From AP-15 sp963700195 (GTDB lineage: Bacteria; Pseudomonadota; Alphaproteobacteria; ATCC43930; CGMCC-115725), in contig CAVOWQ010000020.1 of the NCBI GenBank assembly GCA_963700195.1, forward strand, positions 4,383 through 68,382: a stretch of 64,000 bases of DNA, given 5' to 3'. This document shows, piece by piece, positions 7,855 through 16,407 of the stretch. Under the pieces are notes generated by a model, which saw nothing but the letters and a program-made list of their open reading frames with translations, searched no databases and was not told where the DNA came from. A program made the position numbers and the translations under genes. Numbering within the stretch: the first letter of the stretch is position 1; every line of letters starts with the position of its first letter.

Positions 7855-8799
7855 ATGCCTGCGATCAAAGCCTTTGACCTCGCCTACGGGCGGATGCGCT
7901 CACCCGACCTCGACAAGCAAGAGGAGTTCCTGACCGATTTCGGCATGGTCCGCGCCGACCGGACGCGGAACGCCCTCTATATGCGCGGCACCGATGCCCC
8001 GCACCATGTTCATGTCACCGAACTCGGCGAGCCGCGCTATGTCGGGATCGCCGTCCATGCGGCGAGCATGGAGGACCTCCAGAAGATCGCGCGGGTCCCC
8101 GGCGCCTCGGCGATCGAAGGCATCGACGAGCCCGGCGGCGGCAAGCGCGTGCGCTTGACCGATCCCGACGGATACCAAGTCGAGGTCGTGTACGGCATGG
8201 AAAGGCTCGAGCCAATCCCGGTCAAGCGCCCCGCGGTCAATTCCGGCGAGGACAAATACCGCCGCAAGGGCGAATTGTTCCGTGTCGAGCGCGGCCCGTC
8301 GCACGTCAAGCGGTTCGGCCATTTCGTCATCATGAGCAAGAATTTCGACAAGACGCTCGGCTGGTATCGCGAGATGCTCGGCTTCCGCTGCTCCGACGAG
8401 TTTTACGCCGGGGAGAAGAGCAATATCGTCGGCTCGTTCAACCGCCTGGACCGCGGCGACGATTATGTCGACCATCACGCCTTCTTCTGCATCCGCGGCG
8501 ACAAGAGCGGGCTCAACCACCTGTCCTACGAGGCCGCCGACATCGACGATGTGATGGTCGGCAACGAGCATCTGCAAAAAAAGGGCTACCAGCATATGTG
8601 GGGCATCGGCCGCCATTTGATCGGCAGCCAGCTGTTCGATTACTGGGCCGATCCGTGGGGCCGCGTGCACGAGCATTGGGCCGACACCGACGTGCTGAAC
8701 GCCCATACCCCGCCCAACCTGTTGGAGCGCGGCGAAGGCACCGGCGGACCTTGGGGGCAACCGATCCCGCAGATCTTCATGGGCCACGCCTCGCCCTAA
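7855..8799 (+). CDS. VOC-family extradiol dioxygenase-like protein
   Basis: This 314-residue protein has two tandem VOC modules, as in catechol 2,3-dioxygenases. The C-terminal module keeps the three iron ligands: His of RFGHFVIM (about 155), His of GLNHLSYEA (about 222) and Glu of GRVHEHWAD (about 272). The N-terminal module contains the DPDGYQVEVVYG strand. It probably opens an aromatic ring ortho-substituted with hydroxyls; the substrate is not evident. GGGAGG stands 6 bp before the ATG. Confidence 0.85.
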   Translation: MPAIKAFDLAYGRMRSPDLDKQEEFLTDFGMVRADRTRNALYMRGTDAPHHVHVTELGEPRYVGIAVHAASMEDLQKIARVPGASAIEGIDEPGGGKRVRLTDPDGYQVEVVYGMERLEPIPVKRPAVNSGEDKYRRKGELFRVERGPSHVKRFGHFVIMSKNFDKTLGWYREMLGFRCSDEFYAGEKSNIVGSFNRLDRGDDYVDHHAFFCIRGDKSGLNHLSYEAADIDDVMVGNEHLQKKGYQHMWGIGRHLIGSQLFDYWADPWGRVHEHWADTDVLNAHTPPNLLERGEGTGGPWGQPIPQIFMGHASP

Positions 8800-8817
8800 G
8801 TCGCACAGACGGCCCTT

Positions 8818-8850
8818 AGCCCAGCCCTCTCCCGTGTCGCGGGGGAGGCG
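8818..8850. repeat. family B/C palindromic repeat, single unit
   Basis: CCCTCTCCC and GGGGGAGG arms surround GTGTCGC just after the VOC gene stop. It is a short member of the C-rich/G-rich hairpin family seen at 26617, 31085 and inside imuB and dnaE2. It may act as an incidental transcript terminator hairpin, but has no T-tract. Confidence 0.5.
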
Positions 8851-8911
8851 CGGGAAAATCTTGTTGCAGGCGATCGGATGCCTCCCGGTCGTCCGTGCAA
8901 CGTTTCCTCCC

Positions 8912-9004
8912 CTTGGCCGGACTTGTTCCGGCCACCCACGTCTCCGTCGCTCAATTCACCGGCCGACACGAAGGCGTGGATGGCCGGGCCAAGCCCGGCC
9001 AAGG
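8912..9004. repeat. miniature element: two inverted family A palindromes
   Basis: Two copies of the GGCCGG-loop-CCGGCC repeat lie head to head. The left copy (8912-8944) reads outward-to-inward CCTTGGCC ... CCACGTCT; the right copy (8974-9004) reads GGCGTGG ... GGCCAAGG. They enclose about 30 bp with no gene. Orientation and order of the ends are the same as in the 388-bp unit around the GIY-YIG gene at 17391-17778, so this looks like an internally deleted relative. No target duplication is obvious. Confidence 0.6.
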
Positions 9005-9054
9005 GATACCACGTGGTATATTGGCCCATCCGTTGACTGCGAGGATGCGAGGTG

Positions 9055-9373
9055 AGGATGGCGGCACGACCGGAACCGTTCACCCTGAGAGTTCCCGAGG
9101 AGGCAATCGACGACCTCCGCGACCGGCCCTATTACGTGGTCAGGCATCGGCCGTGGCCCGTTCCCGATGGGCGGACCGTCGACGTCCCGGACGGATATGC
9201 CCAGTTCCCGGCCGAGATCCTGCGTCCGCCGCGCTCGCCGGCCGAGCGGCACCTACACCGATATCCGGCGCTGGACCCCAATGCCGCGCGGCGGCCATTT
9301 CGCCGCGCTGGAGCAGCCGGAGGCGCTCGCCAACGAGGTGCGCGAGTTTTTCCGGCCGCTGCGGCGTCCATAA
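9055..9373 (+). pseudogene. epoxide hydrolase remnant, internally deleted
   Basis: The first part encodes RPEPFTLRVPEEAIDDLRDR, the N-terminal EHN motif of microsomal-type epoxide hydrolases. It is joined directly to VPDGYAQFPAEILRPPRSPAE and, after a frameshift near 9249, to RRWTPMPRGGHFAALEQPE and REFFRPLR. These are the last 60 residues of the same family and include the catalytic His of GGHF. The whole alpha/beta-hydrolase core, with its nucleophile, has been deleted. It is a dead gene. Confidence 0.65.
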
Positions 9374-9386
9374 GCCGACACGGCCC

Positions 9387-10535
9387 ATGTCGGCGGTCAT
9401 CGGCGCGGCGACGGTCGCGATCTGGGTCTATCTGCTGCTGTTTCGCGGTGGTTTCTGGTGGTTGCCATACCGGCGGGCGCCGATCGCGGCGAGCGTCGGC
9501 GGGCGATCCGTCGTCGCCGTGATCCCGGCACGCGACGAGGCTGCGGTGGTCGGGGGCGCGGTCGGCTCGCTGCTGGCGCAAGATTATGCCGGCAACTTCC
9601 GGATTGTGGTGGTCGACGACCAGAGCAGCGACGGCACCAGCGAAGCGGCCCGCACCGCAGCGGCCGCGGCGGGCGCTTCGGACCGGCTGACGATCTGCCG
9701 CGGAAAGCCCGTCCCGCCAGGGTGGACCGGCAAGCTTTGGGCGATGTCTCAAGGGGTTGAAGCGGCTCGGTCCGTGCGCCCCGATTATTTTCTGCTGACC
9801 GACGCCGACATCGTCCACGGCTCCGGGAACTTACGTGAGCTGGTCTCGCGGTGCGAGAGCCAGGGTTACGATCTCGTGTCCCTGATGGTCCGGCTGCACT
9901 GCCGCAGCCTTTGGGAGACGCTGCTGATTCCGGCCTTCGTCTTCTTCTTCTTCAAGCTTTACCCGCCCCGCTGGGTGGCCGATCCGGCTCACCGCACCGC
10001 GGGGGCGGCGGGTGGGTGCATGCTGATCCGCGCCACGACGCTTGAGCGGATCGGCGGGATCGGCAGTATCCGCGACGAGATCATCGACGATTGCGCGCTC
10101 GCCCGCCGGGTCAAGGCGGTCGGCAAGGTGTGGCTCGGCCCGACCCGGCATACGACGAGCATCCGGGAATATCGGTCATGGCGCCCGATCTGGGACATGG
10201 TCGTGCGCAGCGCCTTCGCGCAGCTCGACTATTCGCCCCTGATGCTGGCGCTCACCCTCTTGATGCTGAGCGTGACCTATTTGGCGCCGCCGTTGCTGGT
10301 GCTGTCGTCGGAGCCGGCGGCGATGTTGTGCGGCGGCTTTGCCTGGCTCGGCATGAGCATTGCGTTCCTGCCGACTTTGCGGGAGTACGATGCCCAGCGC
10401 TCGATTGCTTTGCTGCTGCCGCTGATCGCGATCTTCTACGTCGCAGCGACCATCGCATCGGCGGTGTTGTTCTGGCGCGGCCGCGGCGGGTATTGGAAGG
10501 GGCGCGTCCAGGCGCCCGCGCCAGACAGCACCTGA
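9387..10535 (+). CDS. hpnB: hopene-associated glycosyltransferase HpnB
   Basis: This 382-residue membrane-bound GT2-type enzyme has an N-terminal helix (1-22), the nucleotide-sugar strand SVVAVIPARDEAAVV, VVVDDQSSDGTSEAA, LLTDADIVHG and RDEIIDDCALA with the usual aspartates, and then about four C-terminal helices. HpnB is found with hopanoid genes but its product is not firmly known. Start ATG 9387 follows the epoxide-hydrolase remnant; the same frame is open upstream with no family similarity. No other hopanoid gene is adjacent. Confidence 0.82.
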   Translation: MSAVIGAATVAIWVYLLLFRGGFWWLPYRRAPIAASVGGRSVVAVIPARDEAAVVGGAVGSLLAQDYAGNFRIVVVDDQSSDGTSEAARTAAAAAGASDRLTICRGKPVPPGWTGKLWAMSQGVEAARSVRPDYFLLTDADIVHGSGNLRELVSRCESQGYDLVSLMVRLHCRSLWETLLIPAFVFFFFKLYPPRWVADPAHRTAGAAGGCMLIRATTLERIGGIGSIRDEIIDDCALARRVKAVGKVWLGPTRHTTSIREYRSWRPIWDMVVRSAFAQLDYSPLMLALTLLMLSVTYLAPPLLVLSSEPAAMLCGGFAWLGMSIAFLPTLREYDAQRSIALLLPLIAIFYVAATIASAVLFWRGRGGYWKGRVQAPAPDST

Positions 10536-10544
10536 CTGCAGCTC

Positions 10545-11036
10545 CTAATGCAATTGGCGGGGCAATGCCGCGATGGCGTCGTCGATCAGCGCCGCGCCGC
10601 GCCGCTCGTCAAGCGAGGCGGCAATGACCTGACGCGAAGCGGATATCGCGACATCGACGGCGATCGCGCGGATCTCGGCCACCGCCTTCGCTTCTTCCTG
10701 CGCGATCCGCTCCTGCGCCAATTGTTGCCGCCGGCTTAGGGCAATTTCGAGGTCGCGCAGCGACTGCGCCGCGATCCGCTCGGCCTCCTCCTTGGCATGG
10801 GTGATGATCGCCTGCGCCTCGGCCGCTCCTTCTCGCTGTTGGCGCTGATAGGCGGCGAGCGCCTGTTGCGCCTCGTCGCGCAAGTTGCGCGCCGCGTCGA
10901 GCTCCTGTCGGATGCGCTCGGCGCGTGAATCGAGCGCGCCGACAATCGCCCGCCTCATCGGTTTCCAAACGAGGACAAGAAAGATCGCGACCGCGAGGAG
11001 GACATAGAACTCCGGATCGCTAAAGAGGTGGGCCAT
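10545..11036 (-). CDS. atpF: ATP synthase F0 subunit b
   Basis: This 163-residue peripheral-stalk subunit has one N-terminal membrane helix (about 8-25, YVLLAVAIFLVLVWKPM) and a long helical, charged coiled coil to residue 155. It is the last gene of the F0 operon; its ATG overlaps the stop of the b' gene (TGATG). Paired b and b' genes are typical of many alphaproteobacteria and phototrophs. Confidence 0.92.
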   Translation of the reverse strand: MAHLFSDPEFYVLLAVAIFLVLVWKPMRRAIVGALDSRAERIRQELDAARNLRDEAQQALAAYQRQQREGAAEAQAIITHAKEEAERIAAQSLRDLEIALSRRQQLAQERIAQEEAKAVAEIRAIAVDVAISASRQVIAASLDERRGAALIDDAIAALPRQLH

Positions 11037-11530
11037 CAGCTGGCGCGCTCGGCGAGCGCTCGGTCGACCGCGGCGGCGAGATTGGCCGGATCGGCGGCCG
11101 AGCCCGTCACCTTCTCGGTGACCGAGCGGGCGACCTCGGCGGCGATGCCGTGCATCTCGGAGAGAGCACGCTGTTTCGCCACGGCGATCTGCCGCTCGGC
11201 CTCGGCGGTCTGCCGGGTGAGGGACTCGCTCAGCTGGCGCTGGCGTTCGGCGGCTTGCGCCGCCATGCGGTCGGTCGTCTCCTTGACCGCCGCCTGAGCC
11301 TCGGCGCGGGCTTTTGCGAGAGTTTCCTGATAGGCGGCCAACACCGCCTCCGCCTCCGATTTCAGCTGCGCCGCACGCGCCAGATCGTCGTCGACGCGGC
11401 GGCGCCGTGCCTCGATGGCGCCGCCGACCCGCGGCAGCCCTATGCCGGCCATCAACAGGTACAGGATCACAAAAGTGATGGCGAGCCAGACGAGCTGGGG
11501 AACAAAGGTCGATACTTCGAGCTGCGGCAC
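11036..11530 (-). CDS. atpG: ATP synthase F0 subunit b'
   Basis: This 164-residue subunit has an N-terminal membrane helix (LVWLAITFVILYLLM, about 12-28), the IGLPRVGGAIEARRRRVDDD motif typical of b' subunits, and an Ala/Glu-rich stalk helix. It forms a heterodimer with subunit b in the stator. It lies 13 bp downstream of atpE. The symbol differs between databases (atpG, atpF2). Confidence 0.92.
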   Translation of the reverse strand: MPQLEVSTFVPQLVWLAITFVILYLLMAGIGLPRVGGAIEARRRRVDDDLARAAQLKSEAEAVLAAYQETLAKARAEAQAAVKETTDRMAAQAAERQRQLSESLTRQTAEAERQIAVAKQRALSEMHGIAAEVARSVTEKVTGSAADPANLAAAVDRALAERAS

Positions 11531-11543
11531 CGCTCGCTTCCCG

Positions 11544-11771
11544 TCAGAACACGAAGAGGATCAGGAAGGCAATGGCAAGGCCAAAGAGGCCGGTCGCTTC
11601 GGCGAGCGCGAAGCCGAGAAACGCAAAGGGCTGCACCTGACCTTGGGAGGCCGGGTTGCGGGCGACGGAGTTGATCAGGGCCGCGAACACATTGCCGATG
11701 CCGACGCCGGCGCCGACGAGCGCTATGCAGGCAAGGCCGGCCCCGATCATTTTGGCGGCAGCGAGATCCAT
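11544..11771 (-). CDS. atpE: ATP synthase F0 subunit c
   Basis: This 75-residue hairpin forms the rotor ring. Two membrane helices are joined by the polar loop ARNPASQGQVQPF, and the proton-binding carboxylate is the Glu of GFALAEATGLFG (about residue 58). Length and motifs are normal for alphaproteobacteria, and there is no sign of a sodium-binding signature. Confidence 0.95.
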   Translation of the reverse strand: MDLAAAKMIGAGLACIALVGAGVGIGNVFAALINSVARNPASQGQVQPFAFLGFALAEATGLFGLAIAFLILFVF

Positions 11772-11810
11772 ATCGATGTTCCGTTTGGTTGAAGGGTGAG
11801 GCGAAAGATT

Positions 11811-12541
11811 TCAGTGCAGGTGAACCGCCTCGTTCAGATAAAGGCAGGTCAGGATGGCGAAGACATAGGCCTGCAACACCGCGACGAGAAATTCCAGGGC
11901 CACGAGCAGGACGTCGATCGCGGTCGGGAAGAATGCCAGAAGCCGAGGCTCGCGGCAAAGCCGCCGAAAATCGCCAGCATCGTGTGTCCGGCCAGCATAT
12001 TCGCAAAGAGCCGGATCGACAGCGTGAACGGACGGATGAAGTAGGACAGCATCTCGATCGGCACCAGCAACAGCAGCAGCACCTTCGGCACCCCCTGCGG
12101 CGCAAAAAGGCTGAGGAAATGAAACCCGTGCCGGACGATGCCGATCGTGGTGACCAGGACGAACACGACGGCGGCAAGCGCGAAAGTGACGATGATTTGG
12201 CCGGTTGTGGTATAACTGTAGGGAATCATTCCCAACAGATTTGCAAACAGAATAAACGTGAAGAGGGTAAAGACGAAGGGGAAGAATTGCCGTCCGCCGT
12301 GTCCGATATTGCTGTCCACCATATCGGCGACGAACTCGTAAAGCATCTCGGCAGCCGATTGCCATCGGCCCGGAACTAGCGCCGCACGACGGGCGGCGAG
12401 CACCATCAGCGCGGTGACCAAGACGACGGCGATGGTCATCATCAACGCCGCGTTCGTGTACGACAGGTCGAGCCCGCCAATATGGATCGGAATGATGCGG
12501 GCGATCGCGAATTGCTCGAGAGGATGAAGTTCTAGTGCCAC
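11811..12541 (-). CDS. atpB: ATP synthase F0 subunit a, frameshifted as sequenced
   Basis: The proton-channel subunit reads normally from the GTG at 12541 through SIRLFANMLAGHTML (with the essential Arg) to GGFAASLGF. The frame then shifts near 11940 and the conserved last helix LEFLVAVLQAYVFAILTCLY continues in another frame to the stop at 11811. One base appears to be missing in a TT run (GGCTTCTGG where GGCTTTCTGG would restore LGFLAFFPTAIDVLL). Total length is normal. Because the subunit is needed for ATP synthase, a sequence error is more likely than a real mutation. It begins one base after the atpI stop. Confidence 0.9.
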
Positions 12542-12542
12542 A

Positions 12543-12923
12543 TCAGTTCTCGTCGTCGTCCCACGGGTCCTCGTCCGGCCGCTTGCCGGCGCCCTCTGCG
12601 CCGGGCCGCCGATACCCCACGGGGGTGCTGATCCCGGAGACCGCGCGGTAGACGTTCAGCATACCGGCGGCAACCCCGAGGAAGAACAGCACGATGATCC
12701 CCCATGGCCGCGTGCCGAGCCAGCGATCGATTGCCCATCCCAGCGCGGTCGCGACACCGATCGCGACCACCAATTCGATACCGATGCGCAGCCCGAGCCC
12801 GAGGCCCTGCTGCATGGCCGAACGGTCACCGACCGCCGGCTGACTTCGAACATTCTGCGCGCGCGCGTTGTCGATCCGTTCGCCAAGCCGCGCCAGCGGA
12901 TCCGGCGGCTCGCGCTCGCTCAT
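12543..12923 (-). CDS. atpI: ATP synthase accessory protein AtpI
   Basis: This 126-residue protein has a charged N-terminus, two membrane helices (about 45-65 and 75-95, around the motif AIDRWLGTRPWG) and an acidic tail ending DEDPWDDDEN. AtpI helps c-ring assembly and perhaps magnesium supply. It is the first gene of the F0 operon. Confidence 0.88.
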   Translation of the reverse strand: MSEREPPDPLARLGERIDNARAQNVRSQPAVGDRSAMQQGLGLGLRIGIELVVAIGVATALGWAIDRWLGTRPWGIIVLFFLGVAAGMLNVYRAVSGISTPVGYRRPGAEGAGKRPDEDPWDDDEN

Positions 12924-12960
12924 CTAGGGAAGCGCCGCATCGCGGCTGAAAGGCCGGCGC

Positions 12961-12989
12961 AACATAGTGACGCCCCGGAACACTGTCAA
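12961..12989 (-). promoter_or_regulatory. promoter of the atp F0 operon
   Basis: On the minus strand TTGACA (12989-12984) and TATGTT (12966-12961) are exactly 17 bp apart. The expected start near 12954 gives a leader of about 30 bases before the atpI ATG at 12923. The -35 is a perfect consensus for the main sigma factor. Confidence 0.65.
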
Positions 12990-13021
12990 CGAAGCGCCGA
13001 GCCTGAGATAGCATTTCCAAC

Positions 13022-14266
13022 TCAGATCGGACGAACCAAAGCGTGACGTTTACGACCGGCGCTGAGCTTCAGGACGCCTTTCTCGTCGAGGTCCGCCACG
13101 GTGACGGGCTTCCTCTCGTTATCGACGACCCTGTCGTTGATGCGCGCACCGCCGCCACGGATCAGCCGCCGGGCTTCGCCATTAGAAGCGGCCAGGCCGG
13201 TGAGGCTGAAGAGCTCGAAAGCAGGCATGCCGCGGGCGAGCTCGTCGCGGGGCACTTCGGTCTGCGGCAATTCACTGCCGCTGCCGCCGCCCTCGAAGAC
13301 GGCGCGCGCGGTCTCGGCGGCGGCCTCGGCGGCTTCGCGGCCGTGGCAGAGCGCCGTGGCCTCGGTCGCCAAAACCTTCTTTGCCTCATTGACGTCGCCG
13401 CGCTCCAGCCGCTCGATTTCTGCGAGATCCAGCTCTGTGAAGAGGTGCAGAAAGCGCCCGACATCGTCGTCTTCGGTATTTCGCCAAAACTGCCAGTATT
13501 CGTAGGGCGGCAGCCGCTCGGCATTGAGCCAGACGGCGCCCTGCGCCGTCTTGCCCATCTTGACGCCGGACCCGGTCGTGAGCAGCGGCGTCGTCAGGCC
13601 GAAGAGAGTGCGCGCTTCCGTCCGCCGAGAGAGCTCGACACCGGCGACGATGTTGCCCCATTGGTCGGAGCCGCCAATCTGCAGCTCGCATTGATACCGC
13701 CGCGCCAGCTCCCCGAAGTCGTAGGCCTGCAGTATCGGATAGTTGAATTCGAGAAAGCTCAAGGGCTGGTCGCGCTCGAGCCGAAGTCGGACGCTGTCCA
13801 AGGTCAGCATCCGGTTGACCGAGAAATGGCGCCCGACATCGCGCAGCAGCGGGATGTAGCGCAATTCGTCGAGCCAGTCGGCATTGTTGACCATGACGGC
13901 TTCGTCCGGCCCATCGCCGAACTTCAAGAACTTCGCGAAGACAGTGCGGATACCCGCCATATTGCGGGCGATTTCGGCATCATCCAGGAGTTGTCGCGCC
14001 TCGTCTTTGCCCGAAGGATCGCCGATCCGCGTCGTGCCGCCGCCCATCAGAACGATCGGCTTGTGCCCGCAGCGCTGGAACAGGCGCAGCAGCATGATCG
14101 ACACCAGGCTGCCGACATGCAGACTGTCCGCCGTGCAGTCATAGCCGACATAGGCTACAAGGCGGCCCGCGAGCAACCGCTCGTCGAGCGCTTCCATGTC
14201 GGTGCATTGATGGATAAAGCCGCGTTCGAGCGCGGTGGCGAGAAAGGGGGAACGAGGTGTCGACAT
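13022..14266 (-). CDS. tyrS: tyrosyl-tRNA synthetase
   Basis: This 414-residue class I synthetase charges tRNA-Tyr. The HIGH-type motif is DSLHVGSLVSIM, followed by GDPSGKDEAR, the tyrosine pocket NYPILQAYDF, QIGGSDQWGNIVAG and the KMSKS-type KMGKT. An S4-like RNA-binding domain closes the protein (about 345-410, SNGEARRLIRGGGARINDR). I chose the ATG at 14266; its CAT on the plus strand is part of a CATG that also holds the anmK start. Confidence 0.95.
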   Translation of the reverse strand: MSTPRSPFLATALERGFIHQCTDMEALDERLLAGRLVAYVGYDCTADSLHVGSLVSIMLLRLFQRCGHKPIVLMGGGTTRIGDPSGKDEARQLLDDAEIARNMAGIRTVFAKFLKFGDGPDEAVMVNNADWLDELRYIPLLRDVGRHFSVNRMLTLDSVRLRLERDQPLSFLEFNYPILQAYDFGELARRYQCELQIGGSDQWGNIVAGVELSRRTEARTLFGLTTPLLTTGSGVKMGKTAQGAVWLNAERLPPYEYWQFWRNTEDDDVGRFLHLFTELDLAEIERLERGDVNEAKKVLATEATALCHGREAAEAAAETARAVFEGGGSGSELPQTEVPRDELARGMPAFELFSLTGLAASNGEARRLIRGGGARINDRVVDNERKPVTVADLDEKGVLKLSAGRKRHALVRPI

Positions 14267-15410
14267 GGCTTCGTCATCTAACATAGGCGCGCGTTCCGGG
14301 CCACAACACTCCTCGCGCCTGTGGCGTGCGATCGGGTTGATGAGCGGCACCTCACTCGACGGCATCGACGTTGCGATGATCGAGACAGATGGCCGGGACC
14401 GGGTGATCCCGGGCGCCGCGTTGACCTACCCGTATCCGCCGCGGTTTCGCGAAAACCTGCGGTCCGTTCTCGGCGGGGTCGGTCCGGTTGCCGATGTGGA
14501 GGAGGAGCTGACCCGTCTCCATGCGGAAGCGGTGGAAAATTTTCTGCGTCAGCATTCTGGAAACGCCGCCGAGGTGGTCGGCTTTCACGGCCACACGATT
14601 TTGCATTGCCCGGCCGAACGGCGCACGTGGCAGATCGGCGACGGTGCGCTGCTGGCGCACCGGCTCGGGCTGGACGTTGTTGCCGATTTCCGCTCGGCCG
14701 ACGTAGCGGCGGGCGGAGAGGGGGCACCGCTTGCCCCGCTGTTCCATGCCGCGCTCGCAGCGGCCCTGCCGAAGCCGGTCGCGGTGCTCAATATCGGTGG
14801 CGTAGCGAACGTGACGTGGATTGGAGGGCCGGGGGAAATCCTCGCCTTCGATACGGGACCCGGCAATGCATTGATCGATGACTGGGTTTGCCGGCACACC
14901 GGCGCCCCGGCTGATATCGATGGCGCGCTCGCTCGCGCCGGTGCCGTTTCGGCGGCCCATGTCGAGAATTTTCTGGCAGGTTCGTATTTCGATCGCCTCC
15001 CACCGAAATCGCTGGATCGCGACGCTTTCCGGAGGGACTTGCCGACGGGGCTTTCGCTCGAGGACGGCGCTGCGACCTTGACCGAAATGACGGCGGCGGC
15101 GATCGCCGTGGGAACCCGGCATTTTCCCGCTCCGGCGGAGCAATGGCTGGTGACCGGCGGCGGCCGTCACAACCCGGCCTTGATCGAGGCTCTCGGCCGA
15201 CGTCTCAACGTCGCCGTACGGCCCGTCGAAGCGGTCGGCTGGCACGGCGACGCGCTCGAAGCGCAAGCGTTCGCCTATCTCGCGGTCCGCTCACTGGAGG
15301 GATTACCGTTGAGCCTGCCCTCGACGACCGGCGTCCCTGAGCCGACCTGTGGCGGCCGCCTGTTCAAAGCCCCTCGCCCGGGTGCAGGAGAGGGGCTTCT
15401 AGTGCAGTGA
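14265..15410 (+). CDS. anmK: anhydro-N-acetylmuramic acid kinase
   Basis: This 381-residue kinase recycles cell-wall anhydro-MurNAc to MurNAc-6-phosphate. The ATP-binding signature is IGLMSGTSLDGIDVAMIETDG in two parts (about 24-45); then come GFHGHTILH, VADFRSADVAAGGEGAPL, LNIGGVANVTW, FDTGPGNALIDDW and VTGGGRHNPALI. The ATG at 14265 shares CATG with the divergent tyrS start, so the first 24 residues are an extension compared with most homologues; no other start lies between. Each gene's promoter must therefore lie inside the other. Confidence 0.92.
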   Translation: MASSSNIGARSGPQHSSRLWRAIGLMSGTSLDGIDVAMIETDGRDRVIPGAALTYPYPPRFRENLRSVLGGVGPVADVEEELTRLHAEAVENFLRQHSGNAAEVVGFHGHTILHCPAERRTWQIGDGALLAHRLGLDVVADFRSADVAAGGEGAPLAPLFHAALAAALPKPVAVLNIGGVANVTWIGGPGEILAFDTGPGNALIDDWVCRHTGAPADIDGALARAGAVSAAHVENFLAGSYFDRLPPKSLDRDAFRRDLPTGLSLEDGAATLTEMTAAAIAVGTRHFPAPAEQWLVTGGGRHNPALIEALGRRLNVAVRPVEAVGWHGDALEAQAFAYLAVRSLEGLPLSLPSTTGVPEPTCGGRLFKAPRPGAGEGLLVQ

Positions 15411-15416
15411 ATTGGG

Positions 15417-16301
15417 TTAGTGGGTGACGAGCCGGCGTTCGATCGCGGCGGCTTTGATCGCCTTTTGCAATTTTTCGAAGGCGCGGACTTCGATCTGCCG
15501 CACGCGCTCGCGAGAGATGCCGTATTGCTGCGAGAGGTCCTCGAGGGTGGTCGGGTTTTCCCGTAAGCGCCGCTCTGTCAGGATGTGGCGTTCGCGGTCG
15601 TTAAGATGCGTCATCGCCTTTTCGAGGAGGTCGCGGCGCAGCCCGAGCTCTTGCCGCTCGCCGAGCCGGGTCTCCTGGCTCTCGCTCTCATCGACCAGCC
15701 AATCCTGCCACTCGCCTTCGCTGTCGGACCGCAATGGCGCATTCAGCGAATGGTCCGGGCTCGCCAACCGGCGGTTCATGCTGACGACATCGGCCTCGGG
15801 CACGTCGAGCTCGGTCGCGATCTTTTTCAAATTCTCCGGCGAGAGGTCGCCTTCTTCCATCGCCTGCAGCTGACCCTTCAGCTTGCGCAGATTGAAGAAC
15901 AGCTTTTTCTGCGCCGCCGTGGTGCCCATCTTAACCAGCGACCAGGAGTGCAGGATGTACTCTTGGATCGCGGCGCGGATCCACCACATGGCATAGGTCG
16001 CCAGCCGGAAACCGCGATCCGGATCAAACCGCTTGACCGCCTGCATCATGCCGACATTGCCCTCCGAGATCAGCTCGGAGAGCGGCAGCCCGTAGCCGCG
16101 ATAGCCCATGGCGATCTTGGCGACCAGGCGCAGATGGCTCGTAACCAGCTTGTGCGCGGCCTGGGGATCCTCATGCTCCTTCCAACGCTTGGCGAGCATG
16201 TATTCCTGCTCCGGCTCGAGCATCGGAAATTTGCGGATCTCCTGAAGGTACCGCGTCAGGTTTCCTTCCGAGGAGATGGAAGGCACCGAAAGAGTGGCCA
16301 T
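15417..16301 (-). CDS. rpoH: heat-shock sigma factor RpoH
   Basis: This 294-residue sigma-70-family factor lacks region 1.1 and has the sigma-32 pattern: LTRYLQEIRKFPML, region 2 with ELISEGNVGMMQAVKRFDPD and FRLATYAMWWIRAAIQEYIL, the RpoH-specific KKLFFNLRKLK, and region 4 ISRERVRQIEVRAFEKLQKA. I used the ATG at 16301 at the usual family start; the frame is open 25 codons further up without similarity. It lies downstream of rluD with a 105-bp gap that should hold its own promoter. An A/T-rich -10-like TATATT occurs there, but no clear -35. Confidence 0.95.
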   Translation of the reverse strand: MATLSVPSISSEGNLTRYLQEIRKFPMLEPEQEYMLAKRWKEHEDPQAAHKLVTSHLRLVAKIAMGYRGYGLPLSELISEGNVGMMQAVKRFDPDRGFRLATYAMWWIRAAIQEYILHSWSLVKMGTTAAQKKLFFNLRKLKGQLQAMEEGDLSPENLKKIATELDVPEADVVSMNRRLASPDHSLNAPLRSDSEGEWQDWLVDESESQETRLGERQELGLRRDLLEKAMTHLNDRERHILTERRLRENPTTLEDLSQQYGISRERVRQIEVRAFEKLQKAIKAAAIERRLVTH

Positions 16302-16407
16302 TGACGATTGTTGCTCCGTTTCAAGTCGGTGATGGGCTAACGCTCGAAGAAAGCGTCCCGATCCCCCGACGCCCATACCCTACTAATATAGTCGGATTTT
16401 GTCCAGT

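Noticed and set aside
13043..14281. 412-codon plus-strand frame opposite tyrS
   Set aside because: It is the antisense of a complete tyrosyl-tRNA synthetase.
16302..16407. Clear promoter for rpoH
   Set aside because: A TATATT is visible, but no convincing -35 at 16-18 bp was found, so no promoter feature was entered.
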